A stretch of DNA of 64,000 nucleotides, taken from contig CM049313.1 of assembly GCA_026874595.1 (NCBI GenBank), forward strand, positions 74,392,659 to 74,456,658, in the 5' to 3' direction. The notes below the pieces were generated by a model. It was not told the DNA's origin, searched no databases, and saw nothing but the letters and a program-made list of their open reading frames with translations. Position numbers and translations under genes: made by a program. Position 1 is the first letter of the stretch. Each line of letters begins with the position of its first letter. Origin of the DNA: Sipunculus nudus. Lineage: Eukaryota; Annelida; Sipuncula; Golfingiida; Sipunculidae. Below, piece after piece: positions 1-12,334 of this stretch.

Positions 1-418
1 TATGAATTTTCGCCATGGTTTTTATTTTTGCTGTTCAGCATAGTCACAGTTTTTGCTAAGGCCTCGCTCAACGTTGTATGAACCGAAACTCATCGGTCAG
101 TAATTCAGGTAAATTCAGGCAGATCCTGAGGTAAGTGCTTTTATCACCTGAACCAGGTGTTCGTTGAAAAACACTGTAGTGTTAATTCACGATGTGTTTG
201 TTTGTCGTATATAGAGTTACGTACAGAATACTACGTTTTGTTTAGCCGATCGTCTACCGCACGTCAACCTGACGTGAAGCGTTCTCAGCTGTGCCGGGAG
301 AAGCCTAATTACCGTTGAGGTCGAAGAAGTTAAAACATCATGACTTGGAAATAACCTGTGAAAACCTGTTAAAACACCGTGAAGCAGCTGTTTCAGTATT
401 TTATATTAAGGTGCATCC
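1..418. other. Left-edge non-coding stretch
   Basis: No open frame of note and no recognisable element. If the speculative plus-strand model starting at 419 is real, this would be its 5' UTR and promoter; I see no clear TATA box at a sensible distance. Confidence 0.4.
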
Positions 419-3400
419 ATGCTCTCTTTTAACAATGAAACCATGATTTATCGTTTACCAGAGATTCTTCCGGATCCAGGTAATTTTGATTTTTTAAGGC
501 AGACGAAGAACACCACTTACCCTCCACCTGAACGTATCCATTAACCTAACACTTGAATCAGAGCCTGAATGTGCTGATGTTTTTTATATGGACTTCAGAT
601 GAACATTTCAGTGGTACATGATTTTCAAAACTTTCATACATATATTGACGTAAGAAGAGATTTTAACATACATTTAGAAATGAATGTGAAATATACTAAG
701 AACTCTTAAAGAATTTCTTTTTCAGGTATATGCAATGGAAATCCCGAAGTCATCGTAAAATATCTTCTTTTGTTTTTAAATAACAAGCAGGTAGATATTG
801 TGTCATGAATGAGGGACCGATGAATGCGATATATCCATCCAGTATATCAGCTCTACATAATAAATGACTGAACAATTTCCACAGACGGCTAATGGAAGAC
901 TGCGAGACGATACCCGCGCTGAAGGGTGTTTCCCGTGGGGCTTGGATATTCACAAGACAATAGAAACTATTACCTCTGGATAATAAAAATGATCTACATG
1001 AACTTAGGAATCCTAGTGAGTAGACATGTTCCTGTCTGCAGGTTAGGTAATTACCTCTGATAGCTCAGGATAAATCCCGCCTCCGTCGGCTCTCAATGGA
1101 CATATTACTGTTTCTAGTCCCGCAAGCTACTTGTGTGTAAATCTACATGTGATGTCTGTAAGCTCAGGTATTCTTTCCTCTCCTCCCTCAGTAAGGGGCC
1201 TGTGTAAATATGTACAGTTGAATTCTCTATTTTGTCCATCTGCTCACGGCTTAAGCTAGTAATGGAGGACTCGAATCAATTTGTTTTTGGGACATGGACT
1301 CGGACTTGTCCTTTGACTCGAGAAATCAGGTCTAGTCCATCTCGAAACTAGCAGAAGGATAGCTTTGTCACACACCATCAGTACATTTATATACATGTGT
1401 GAAATAAAAAACAAAGTGTTAAAAAGACTGCATATACAAAACCCGGGAAATAAATGTATAATAATAAATCAAATAAAGTTTACGGGTCTATCTTTTATTT
1501 TATTAATATCAGGTTTTTTTCCCCGAATAATGGCTGACAAATGTCTGAAAAGTGTTACAAAGGACACACAAATAACGGTTAAATATTCGCAAATATTCCC
1601 ACTTTTCTTACAAATTTAAACAATATTGTTAATTTCCATCTATGTGATTTAATAATGTGATTCATGTTTTTTGTATTGAGTACAACGACAAAAAGACCAA
1701 GCTTTTCCCAAAAGTAGCATGCATTATATGTGTACCTTGCATGTATAAAGTCCCCTCTACAGATACAAACATCTCCTGGAAATATTACTATGACCTCATA
1801 GTACCTTAATGTAAATAAGTATGTATCAGTGAATAGCGAAGGTATACCTTTAAATTAGACTATAAAACTTGTTTTCATAAGGAAATAGAATTTTCAAGAA
1901 AGAATTAAAAATGCCAACTGACTGAGCTACGTTTATGTGAATAGAGAAACGATTTCATTGATGCTTAATACAAGGTATGTTATTGTATGCCAGAAGAATA
2001 AAATTTGAGGTTTCGGGGATTTTCCGAAAATTAAAATACTTTTTTATTTTTAAAAAATCTGGAATATATCCATCGATTGTTCAGATTAAAAACTTGTGTC
2101 ATTATAAATATACAATGTAATTATGAAGACATATATAAGAAGGAACGGCGGAAAAAAAGCCTCCCCTATATATATCTGAGAATTGAATCCCGTTCACACA
2201 GCAAACGCAATATATGAAATGCAAACGATTTGTTTTTGTGCTTTACACCATGGGTAATGTCATGGGATAGAGTATATTCTAGTGTTTATGCTCAAGGCTT
2301 GGTGGGACTGTAGAACAATAGCATATTCCCGTTTTGCACACCACATCTTCCGTCTACAATTTGTCGAAGAAAAGGGTAAGGGGCGGACTGGGTTGAGAAA
2401 TAATCCTTGGAAATTGGAGGAAAAGCGGCCCAAATGTATACAATACCATCGGCCCACTTGCATATATAATTTGCCCACACCATCGGCCCATAGGCATGAA
2501 TATCTTGTTTATATGCCATCGGCCCGTCGAGAACCGCTCACTGTCCTGGTGGCCTTGTCCGCCCCTGAAAAATGTCATTTGTCAATAAAATTTAAGGGCT
2601 TATAAGGATATATAAGAAAGTGCTTTTACCAATCTAATATATGAATGATTACTGAAATAAAAACGGATCTGAATGACGGTTCAAAATCGCTTACGGTTGG
2701 AAAAAGGTAGCATATAAGGTATTACTGTCATTATTATTAATTTACCTATATTAGTCTATTTTTATTAAATAAATATATATTTAATAAAAATAAAAAAAGA
2801 TAAAAAATTGGGTTTGTAATTCAATTCTTATTATGTGATTCTAAATGTGTAACTATACATATATTAGTATATATAACTCCCTCCCCTATACTATTGTCCG
2901 TATGTCCCCTACTGTGTTGATATATGGATCTCAAAGGGCGGGCCCGACCGACTCCACTCATCGCAGGTACCAAGCTACATACAGGAAGCCCGTTGCACGC
3001 AGAGGTGTCTATCGTTTATTTCGCTGGTATTTATAAATGCTCATATTCTGTTCAATATTTGCGACAGACAGAATGAAATGTTGGAGTGCTTCGGCGATAC
3101 AGAAGTTTTGTTTTTATTCTATTTGAATAATTTTGCAACTTACGGATAGCCAGGAGCCTCTTCATTAAATATCTTCGATGCAATTGATATTTTAGCTGAA
3201 GAGGCATTTTATCATATTTATGGTACCAAGTACCCTTCAGCTTATCAGTCCACTCAATATGTCCTAACAGAATACATTTTATCCAAGTGTTTGTCCTGCA
3301 CATGGTTTGATTCCTTTCAGATAACGGCCGGAGTTATTGTTTCATCCACTGATAGTGTCCCGTGGAGGGAACCGCCTGAAGATGGATACCTGGTCGGTAT

Positions 3401-4087
3401 GATTTGTTTCAAATTCATTTACATTGGTTCAAATCAACTCCTTCCGTCAAGTTCCTTAAGGATGAATGCAAGGGGACGCCTTCAAAGATTTTTTTGCCAG
3501 TTACCCCAATCCATGTCAAAAGGAAAAATTATTTTAGAAAGTCTAATATTTAAGTAATATGATCCCTTATTGTATCCCAACGCTCCATGTTTTGACATGA
3601 TTAACAAAGGAAAACCAATCTATTTTTCTCATAACCTTCTGAGAGCAAAACGAAGTCCTGCACAGGTTAACTTGGAGTCTGCATGGAGACTGAAACTGCA
3701 CTGACAGTCGAAATTTTGGGTATAAAGCCACGTTTTCTTAACAAATTGCGTTTTTGTGTATCATCTGTTTTAGTTATTATGGCTACCATATACCTGCAGT
3801 CTGTATACCATCATGGACAGATAAAAGGTTTACCCGGGCGTGATTATGTAGGGTTGGATCACTGAGAGAATGATAAATGAATTACCTGAGTGTAACTTTT
3901 TACAGGTAGGTGGTCGGAGAGGAATTGCCCTCTTATCGTTTTGCAGAATGGTTCCGCCTTTTATACACAGTATGGTAGATTTTCCCAGCTTTTTCGTTTG
4001 GTAGATGATCCCCTTCTTTTGGCTGTATGTATATCTCTCTCGTTTTATCCGTTTCAGAAACTTCAGCTTCTCTTTCACGTTTGGTAG
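419..4087 (+). CDS. Speculative four-exon gene model, unknown product
   Basis: I do not recognise this protein. A phase-consistent chain can be drawn: exon 1 at 419-479 (ATG, 20 codons plus 1 base, donor CAG|GTAATT), exon 2 at 726-790 (acceptor after a T-rich tract, reads GICNGNPEVIVKYLLLFL, donor CAG|GTAGAT), exon 3 at 3321-3396 (strong acceptor TTCCTTTCAG, reads ITAGVIVSSTDSVPW, donor GTATGA) and exon 4 from 3906 to a TAG at 4085-4087 (acceptor CTTTTTACAG, reads SERNCPLIVLQNGSAFYTQ). The product would be 127 residues with two hydrophobic stretches. An alternative last exon at 885-983 is also in phase and ends at a TAA. Exon 4 overlaps a T-rich stretch where GGTAGAT recurs (about 3972, 4000 and 4081), which weakens it. 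Such chains can arise by chance when searched for, and the start context is weak. Confidence 0.2.
984..3320. other. AT-rich non-coding stretch
   Basis: Nothing supported apart from a short degenerate repeat near 2440-2530, where CCATCGGCCC recurs three times about 33-36 bp apart. The small open frames here look fortuitous. It would be intron if the model at 419-4087 is real. Confidence 0.5.
2447..2530. repeat. Short tandem repeat around CATCGGCCC
   Basis: Three copies of CCATCGGCCC(A/G) lie about 33-36 bp apart, with diverged spacers. It is GC-richer than the flanks. No function visible. Confidence 0.45.
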
Positions 4088-5415
4088 ATTTCCCACCTTT
4101 TTTCGTTGGGGCGAATCACGCTTCCTTTTATCCTGTCATTAATATTTTCCGTTTTATGTCGTTTGATAATTCTTCCCGCCTTTTTCCGTCAGGTGAACCG
4201 TCACAACACGTGTGTCCAACCGACCCTCGCCCCCCGCCAGGGCCACTATTATGGCAACAATATCCAGCCAACAATGACGCTGATGTGCTGCTGATGTAGC
4301 GACTGCATGTGCTATAAGAGTCTGCCTGCCGGTCATGATTAGAAACAATAGCAGGCTCCAGCTAGGATATAAATTAGGGCTATGTCTTACAGGAATAGAC
4401 CTTTTGGTGGGAAGCAATCAGTCAACTACTCACTGGTTTCCGCAAACGTTAAAGCAAACAAGGTATTTTATACGTTTTCTACTTCTTTCGGCCTTCGCAG
4501 CAACAAGGAAATAAGCTTACACTGACTAATGAGCATTTATCATCGATAAATTGGCCAGTGGCTTTCAGATATACAATGAGACCAAAGAGTTTTTTTTGCT
4601 TGTAGTTTGTAACCGGGTGCTGGGGTTTATCACAATTTTTTTATGTATTTAGAGAAGAATCCTCTGGGTACTTAGGTTTTATTCAGTACTGTCTATTGAG
4701 TGAGGCAAGGAGGTGACAAAGAAACCTCCATCCATAATGTTCCTAGAATCGCCGTGATAACAGTATTTTTTCGTAAATGACCACAATCATCACAAAATAA
4801 TACTAAACCAAACAAAAATCACTAAAACTGACAGTTTATATGCAAAATGCCTGCTAAAAATTGCAATTTACCTGTTAAATTGGTATATCTCCAGCAAGGT
4901 TATACCAAGAGTGGTAGTCTTAAATGATATGTACGTTTGTTATTTGTGGATTTGAAACCACCCGCGGTCTGAGACACAGTCTGTCGTCTGACGTATAAAC
5001 ATAAACTACGACTGCTTACATGACATCTGCTATACTAGGGGAGCCCTTGTGCTTTTCATATTATATTGAAACACTGCTCATAAATGCTCCCAATAAAACC
5101 TTAAGATCAGATATTTTGTAATGAGAATTTTTTTATGATTAAAAAAATCATATTTTATTGTTCAAATTTGCGTACCGGGAATACCGGTATGTTATTGCCC
5201 TACACGGTGGCACATCCCGTTGCATTATGGCGGGAGAGGAGAAGCTCGTATTAACCTGAGTCGTGTTGATCTTCTTGTTCGAATCGACAATGAAATCGAC
5301 ACGCACTGATACTGAACTCTCTGAACATGTCACGTAACCATTGTGACGTCACAGAGCCCCACCTGGCTGTGATAATCTACTATTTCACTTTATTGTTTTC
5401 GAGATTAGGCTACTA
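4088..5415. other. Non-coding stretch
   Basis: T-rich at the left and AT-rich further on; no gene, RNA or repeat that I can support. Confidence 0.45.
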
Positions 5416-5952
5416 TAGTCCGTTTCATCCCCTCATGTCCACCTGTTTTTTTGCTATGAAAATTTGTATTTGTTACATTTCAAGGGAAACAATTATAGTG
5501 TAGAGGAGAGGATTACAGAACCTTATTTTCAACTAGGTAACTAAATTCCTACCTTATTCCTTATTTGAGTAACAGAATTTTCTGAAAATATGAAAATCAG
5601 TCTACATTTTTCAACATATCAGACCCACTTATGGCGGTCAAGGTCATTGGTCACATGCAAAAACAGCCACAACTGACAGCTGCTGACTGGATGATCCCAT
5701 GTAAACACTCTAAATAATATAACCAGCTAAAACAAAGATGGCTACTTATGGAGGGACATACAATATCTGCCAGATCATGATAAAGAGACTAAAATGTTGT
5801 GAAACATGAACAGGGGATTTATTGTAAAATTCTTAACTGTCATATTAGGTTGTCACTTCTATATGTTGTTTCCTTGGAAAATATTGAAAAATATAAACTT
5901 TTAGGTAAATCATCTACTAAAACAGGTAGACAGCAGGTGGTGAAATGGACTA
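5416..5952. mobile_element. MITE-like element copy 1, TIR TAGTCCRTTTCA, TA target site
   Basis: The left end begins TAGTCCGTTTCATCCCC and the right end, reverse-complemented, begins TAGTCCATTTCACCACC. These form an imperfect terminal inverted repeat of about 35 bp that continues through a shared (T)GTC(C/T)ACCTGTTTT. Both ends are flanked by TA, as expected for Tc1/mariner-type transposition. There is no coding capacity, so it would be moved by a transposase from elsewhere. The interior (5590-5870) matches the element at 26,436-26,962. Confidence 0.75.
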
Positions 5953-5972
5953 TAGTCAGAATAATATAATTA

Positions 5973-6593
5973 AAGTCCGTTCCAGTACCCCTGTCCACCT
6001 GGTTTTCGCGATTATTTATTTGTGAACCAAAGAACGCCAAAACTGTTTGACCTTGGAGAAGAAAGAGGAAAAAGCGTAATTAACAATTATGGAAATAATA
6101 GCCTACCTTATGTAATTTTCCTGTAAACAATTTAAAACCATTTTATGAGTAACTAGTCTATTCTTTAGCGACATCTTGCCACTAATCTGTTGAATGGGCA
6201 TATCAGGGTATAGTGATGACGTCATAATAGACGTGACGTACTAAAGAGGCACCAACATTCACGGAACCAATAATCAAGAGCTGCCGACCCCTGTTTACAG
6301 CGAGACTTGTATTCTCCGCGTGCACGCGCTTCACTGTTACGTCACATTACTTTATATCCATATCAAAGGAGGATGAACAATGGCCGCATATTAGGGACGC
6401 CATGAACCACGGATATATTTGAGACATGTCAACCAGGCCGTAAAGTAAATAATATTTATATCGTGAGTAGGTAAGGTACCAAAAATTACGCTTTTGCCTC
6501 CTTATGCCAATGGTGCAAATTTTGTTTGCCAAATTTGTCTTATGTAGAGATAATCGCGAAAAATCAGGTGGACAGGGGTACAGGAACGGACTA
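5973..6593. mobile_element. MITE-like element copy 2, TIR AGTCCGTTCC, TA target site
   Basis: The left end AAGTCCGTTCCAGTACCCCT pairs with the right end, which reverse-complements to TAGTCCGTTCCTGTACCCCT. The TIR runs about 45 bp, through CTGTCCACCTG and TTTTCGCGATTAT, with few mismatches. TA lies on both sides (5971-5972 and 6594-6595). It starts only about 20 bp from copy 1 and shares the TIR core TAGTCCGTTYC and GTCCACCTG, but the interior differs, so it is a sister subfamily. There is no ORF of note. Confidence 0.75.
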
Positions 6594-8761
6594 TAATGGT
6601 ATGCTTGTGTTTGTGTGTGTCGGGGGGGGGGGGGGGTATGATGGCAAAAACATGCAAAGTCAATTGATAAATTAATATTCCGTGCACTATTGTTATTGAT
6701 ATTGCCGGCTACGCTCAGGCCATCATAAACACGATAGCAATCAAAAAGATAAAAAAGCATAGGCCTATAAATATAGGTTTCGTTACTCTAGTCTCAGCCG
6801 CCATCGTGATCGATCCGCTTGTGGGATCCAAGATAGCCTGATTCTATTACATTTTCGTGATGTCGTCAACACAATGCTTGAAGTTAGGCCTTAATTTCAC
6901 AATTGAATTCTGATATAAAACTTTTAAACACAATAACATCATGACAAACCAATATAAAGGATCAGTTTTCATTCTTCATTGCATGGTTTGCGAAACAACC
7001 TGATTGGAAATGCCACGCCATCTTAATCTCAAAAGGTGTAGCGGTCAATATTAAAGCTGCGCAACAGTGGTCCAGTCCTAGCCGGTCCTGTCCGGTATAC
7101 CCGGTACCAAGGGTAGACCCGTCAAAGTGGTCCGGTCTGTTTATTCAATAATAATCAACATATATTATTTGAATAATTGTGTTTTAATGTATGTTTTTTA
7201 TACTGAGAGTGTAAAGGCATGAATAAATATGGGCCTTCAATGGTCTCTTACGCTCTAAGACAGCTCAGGCTTAACCAAAAACAGTGTGGTTAAATACATT
7301 TAGCTCAATGGATATAATGAGTAAAGATAGAAAAACCGTCAAAAAAGTTTCCTTCGATGGTCTTTGTGGAATTATATAAGTTCAAGTAACTGTCATTCTT
7401 TTAGATCAGTACATATTTTAGAGCTGTAACTCAGACATTTTTTTAAAGAAAAGTTAATTATGGCCTTATGGTAATACTGTTAGGTTACACTATAGGGTGT
7501 GGTGTCACACCTGTGAGACCAAGTGATCCAGAAAATGGTGAACCTTAAACTGATTTACCATAGTCCATGTACACATTCCGATATTTCCAAACTTTCCAAT
7601 CACTAGGGATTTTCTGCATTTGAGGCTTGTTTATTAGACTTTAGAAAATTCATAACCCTCTTGCACCGTTTAGATCTGAAGAATAAGACCCATGTACAAT
7701 TAATCACAACAGGTAAATGAGTCTTCTGCATTTTCAAGCTTCCAAGCTTTCCAGCAGAGCTCTCCGGAATAACAGCTATGTTCAAGCTTCCTCATAGATA
7801 AATAAGTTTATTGCATATTAAGAATTTTATGTGTCCTTATAAAACGTTTGAACAAGGCCCTCTCATGCCTTCAGGAACACTCCGTATTAAATTCTACATA
7901 TGATCTTACATAGAAGAAAACATTTTTTTTCAGCACTAGGCTCCAGGGAACTCCTGACCTGTCCGGGCCCTGTTTAATTATACAAGCTGGCGCAAATTTG
8001 AATAAATAAATGAATAGACCAGTAGAAATACCCCAGTGGTGTATCCAGGACTTGAAAATAGAGAGTAATGGCATCTATTTTATGTGAAGCTTTTGATAAT
8101 GAATACCATTATACAAGTTTTTGGTAGATAAAACAATTTTGCATCAGTTAAGTACCAAGTGGAGCCAGTTCAAATTTAAAAAAAATGATAGTCTGACCCG
8201 AGGTAATTAAAGTACCTAAACACAAGGATATTAGAACTGAAAAATAGTCATTGAATTATATTTGACATTTTCAGGTTTCATAATTGTTGTAAATGATTTA
8301 CTGTTTAGATTTACCATTAAGCAAACATTAGCACTGCAATAAAATATATATAGCGTTGTTGTAGGCCTGCATTCATCCATTCCCGTTCATTTACTGCAAA
8401 TGGCATGATGGAATATTCATTTCTATCGTAGTGTTTGGTTATATTTCGTTCAGCTCAATTATTTACCATATATTGCTATAAGATGATAACTTCAGATGCT
8501 TAGGGCATGGTCAATATGTGGATGAATGGCTGTTGCATAAAGTTTGGCCAAAGATGGTAGAGAAAGAAAGCTTGATAGGGTAAAGAACTCCCATCTTTTG
8601 CGTTGTTACTTAACAAGTGATCTCCGTGATAAATTAGCATCTATTATATATAAGTATATAAGTCTTACCAGAACAAGGTAAAATTGAATCAAACATTGAT
8701 ATCTGAAGTTTTTAATATGCAATCCTTTTGGAATTACCAAGGAGCATGACATCACATTTAT
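6594..8761. other. Non-coding stretch
   Basis: Contains a (G)15 run at 6622-6636 following a TG-rich tract, and a CCGGT-rich patch at 7075-7135. No gene or named element is supported. Confidence 0.45.
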
Positions 8762-9598
8762 TATTTTTACAATTACAATTACAATTATTACTTAATATAG
8801 CGCACTTTCATACTCTAATAGTCAAAGGCGCTTAACAATCATAACAGAGTTTAAATATACGAGTCTTTAGTCCTGACTTAAACAATTCAATAGTCACATC
8901 TGTGTTTCTGAGGCTCTGGGTAAAGCATTCCAAAGCCTAGGAGCTTCCTGTAAAAAACAACCATGTAGAGTTAAAGACAAATTTGAGCTGGCGGGGATCG
9001 GTAATTTGCCAGCTGTGGCTGACCTTAACCTTTTATTATAATTTTATTTAAGAGCTTCAATCAGATATTCTTGTGCCGCTCTATTAATGCACTTAAAAGT
9101 TATGACTATAGAATCTTATATTTTATTCTGTATGGAATTTTCAACCAGTGAAGGGCTTTCAGCGAGGGCGAGATGTGGTCATATTTTCTAAACTTTGTTA
9201 AAAGGCGAGCACATATGTTCTGAATACACTGCAATCGGATCATCGTTCTTTGACGCACAAACGAGTAGACTGTTGCAATAATTGACCCTACTCATAATTA
9301 GTCTTGAGCTAAAGTTTTCCTTTTATCTGTATCTATAAAGTGTTTCACTCTACACAGTCGTTTTAACATCAGATATGAGAAGGAGCATACTTTATTAATA
9401 TGCTGCCTACCACTGAGTGTACTACCCATATAAAGACCAAGGTTTCTTACACATTTAGTTGCCTGGATAATATCATCACCAGTCTTTAAGATCTCGCACT
9501 TTCTTTGGCTTAGATTTTGTACCAATCATTATCAATTCAGTCTTGCCTTAGTTCAATTTAAGTCTGTTTACCCTCATCCATGGATGATATACACTCTT

Positions 9599-10424
9599 CT
9601 AATCTAGAAACAGTTCATGAATATTTAATTTTTCTTTCGGATCAAAAGGGCAGTGTAACTGCTGATCGTCCACGTAATCATGAAAGTTTACATCATATTT
9701 CCTGCAAATGGCCCCTAAGGGAGTGATGAATAGTGTGTAAAGGAAAGGGCCGAGAATCGAACCCTGCACTACCCCATACTTTATAAACTCCTCCGATGCA
9801 AAAAAAAAAAAAAAAAATTCATTTATAAACACTTTGTCTTCTGTTAGTGAGGTATGACCTCAGCCATGAGAGAACAGTACCCGAAATTCCAAACCGATGT
9901 TTCAGACGATTTAGTAACAAATTATGAATTACCGAGTCAAAAGCGGCTGATAAGTCTAGCATAATAAGACGGGCCACACATCCTGAATCAACATCCTGGT
10001 AAAAATTGTTCATCACTTCCGGGAGAGCCGTTTCAGTACTCCTATTTTTGGTATATGCTGATTGATATTTTTCCATGTTTCCAGTTGACTTGGCATGCAG
10101 TATAATCTGATAACAGGCCGCTTTTTCAAATATTTTACCAAGAAATGGTGAATTCGAGACAGGTCTAAAGTTTTTGTGTTCATTTGTGTTTAATCCAGCC
10201 TTCTTCAAAACAGAGCGCACAATAGCTACTTTGAGATCTTCAGGGAACACTCCTTCACGCAGTGATTTATTGAGTGTTAGACAAATAATAGGAATTACAT
10301 CCTGAAGGTTTGACTTAAGGAGATGAGTAGGAAACGCGTCCAGCTCACAGCTCTTAGAAGCAAGGCTACTAATAAGTTCCTTAGTTTGCTTAGGGGTTAT
10401 TATTGCAAAACAGTAATTTTTCAT
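9599..10424 (-). pseudogene. Reverse transcriptase domain of the LINE, disrupted
   Basis: Residues typical of LINE RT are visible in order: a fingers segment reading NFRPVSNSPFLGKIFEK, the YQSAYTKNRSTETAL motif, the block LIMLDLSAAFDSV carrying the first catalytic Asp, GVVQGSILGPFLYTLF, and the catalytic YVDD box (about 9,680; most relatives have YADD). The reading is broken between SVYK and GVVQGS by an A18 run on the plus strand (9800-9817), which gives a poly-Phe tract and a frame change. The reverse transcription function is therefore lost. Confidence 0.85.
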
Positions 10425-10602
10425 CTGAGCGATATATTACGCATCAATGTGGAGGTGGTCATCAACTCCTGTTGGCAGACTGTTCAGATAATTCCTGATT
10501 TTCTCATTTTTTTCACTACAGAACACATTGAAATATTTAGCAATCTCTACATCACCACCTACTGGAAATGCTATTTCTTCCTTCCTGAAAAATAGTCTAT
10601 TT

Positions 10603-10978
10603 GGATGTTTATATACATCCTTGCAAATAGATGTGTAGCTGTTAAAAATCTCTTGCTGATATTCTCTGACATTCCTACGAACTGTTAGACTAAAATGCTT
10701 TCTCTGAAAAGCACATTCTTCCATGCTCTCTAGATTCTTCAGTCTTTTAAAAATTCGTTCCTTTCGTCTCATGACTGCCTTTTCTAATTTGGATGTTTAT
10801 ATACATCCTTGCAATTAGATGTGTAGCTGTTAAAAATCTCTTGCTGATATTCCCTGACATTCCTGAAAACTGTTAGACTAAAATGCTTTCTCTGAAAAGC
10901 ACATTCTTCCATGCTCTCTAGATTCTTCAGTCTTTTAAAAATTCGTTCCTTTCGTCTCATAACTGCCTTTTCAAATTT
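10603..10978 (-). repeat. 188-bp direct tandem duplication inside the LINE
   Basis: 10,603-10,790 and 10,791-10,978 are two adjacent copies differing at roughly 8 positions. Both begin GGATGTTTATATACATCC. On the minus strand each encodes the same linker stretch (MRRKERIFKRLKNLES and following) between endonuclease and RT. The duplication post-dates or accompanied decay, since 188 is not a multiple of three. Confidence 0.9.
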
Positions 10979-10984
10979 AATTGT

Positions 10985-11470
10985 GTTGTTAAGCCATGTG
11001 ATGGTCTGTCCCACTTTGGTCAATACTTTATCTTTTTCGTTTTTAATGGTGCTGCTTTGTCCATGATGGAGGATACCTCATTGTAGAACGTAGTCAGTCC
11101 ACATGAATCCATATTTGACTCAAATAAATGAATGTCCTGAAGGTGATGTTTGAGCACCAAATAGTCCATCTTTTTAATGGCCCTGCATTTCCCTGTTCCT
11201 ATCACTGTCCTACTGCAACAGGATTCTAATTCAGCTGTATAATGGTTAGAGAAAAGTAATCCTTGGCAGGCGTTTTTTTACTATACAATCATCATCACTG
11301 AAGCAAAGATCAATTCCACTTCCCGATTTATTTGTAGAAAAATTGACAAAATGTACAAAACTAAAACAGCTTAGAAAGTCATGTAAATTGATGACATCTG
11401 AGATACTGGAGTAACCAAGGAGAATGACATCAGATTTATCATAATTTAGAGTGAGTAGGTTTTTCTTCAT
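10985..11470 (-). pseudogene. Endonuclease C-terminal remnant of the LINE
   Basis: Minus-strand readings include KSDVILLGYSSISDVI, NKSGSGIDLCFSDDD (resembling the GxxLDLxF motif of apurinic-type LINE endonucleases) and a TFLFSNHYTAEL stretch resembling the SDH region. Frames change at least twice, and the N-terminal half of the endonuclease is missing. Confidence 0.6.
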
Positions 11471-11689
11471 ACCTGATTTTCACGTGATCTACAGGACGCT
11501 GTAATTTATTTCAGCTTCTTCAACATATTTCCATGGCAATATCCAGTGATATGATCTGCGCACATGACTATACCATACGGATTGGTCCAAGTATCGTACC
11601 CTAAAGGACACCTCCTTTCACAACTGCAGGGCTAGATAGATTATTATTGTATTTTACTATCTGTAACCTATAGGATATGACTTAAATCA

Positions 11690-11860
11690 TGCTTTTGTGT
11701 TACGAGCAAAACCAAATGTACGCAGTTTTCTAGTAATCTTTTATGATTTATGGTATCAAATCCTTTGGTAAGGTCGAAAAAAACAAGCGGTTGTAACTTA
11801 TCCTTGACCCATATTTTCATATACAGCATTTGAAAAGTTGCCAAGAGGAGTTACTGTTGA
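11690..11860 (-). pseudogene. Second reverse-transcriptase fragment
   Basis: The minus-strand reading VFFDLTKGFDTINHKRLLEN at about 11,740-11,800 is the catalytic-Asp block of a non-LTR RT. The upstream LLLATFQMLYMKIWVKDKLQ fits the preceding helix. It differs from the equivalent block of the neighbouring LINE (LIMLDLSAAFDSVIHN), so it comes from another element in the same orientation. Only about 55 codons survive. Confidence 0.75.
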
Positions 11861-12199
11861 TCTTACCGGCACATATATAAAATATGGCGTTTTAAGTACA
11901 TAAATATATGTAAGCCTCTCTATGGATGTGGTAATGTTATTCCCGTGGTAAAATGCAATGGTCAGTTGTTTTCGGATAGCCGTATTTAAGAAATCAATTA
12001 AATAATAAAAATACTACATTGGTACTATTTCTGGTAATTTAAATCAATCATATTAATATTCATCTGTGCTTATAATAGTTTTTAATTGACTTTGGAGTGC
12101 TCTGATATAGGAAAAATAATTTTTTGAGAATCTCAAGAGATCATATCTCTTTGTCTGTATGAATTGGTGCTTTTTCTTTAGTCCTTAAATTTAGAGTGG

Positions 12200-12202
<3 letters not shown>

Positions 12203-12255
<53 letters not shown>
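12203..12255. repeat. (TA)n microsatellite
   Basis: Uninterrupted TA dinucleotide run of about 53 bp. Confidence 0.95.
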
Positions 12256-12258
<3 letters not shown>

Positions 12259-12317
12259 TTACTAGCAGAAAATAGGTATTAGCAGAAAAGAGGAAAAGCA
12301 TTTGGTGCTGCGCCGCT

Positions 12318-12334
12318 CCCCCCCCCCCCCCCCC
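12318..12334. repeat. Poly(C) tract
   Basis: About 17 consecutive C; one of more than a dozen G/C homopolymers scattered through the window. Confidence 0.95.

Larger units (their letters stand above)
8762..11470 (-). mobile_element. Degenerate CR1/L2-group non-LTR retrotransposon (LINE), 5'-truncated
   Basis: Read on the minus strand, the element runs from the endonuclease C-terminus (about 11,470) through a linker and the reverse transcriptase (10,424-9,600) to the post-RT region (9,525-8,850). The post-RT reading has the family hallmark NYCNSLL at about 9,285, then, after a frameshift, RLQCIQNICARLL and KYDHISPSLKALHWL. The 3' end is AT-rich and finishes in three copies of an ATTGTA-type repeat at about 8765-8790, the simple tail expected of CR1/L2-group LINEs. 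Frameshifts, stops, a 188-bp duplication and a poly(T) insertion show it is inactive. Target-site duplications were not identified. Confidence 0.85.
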
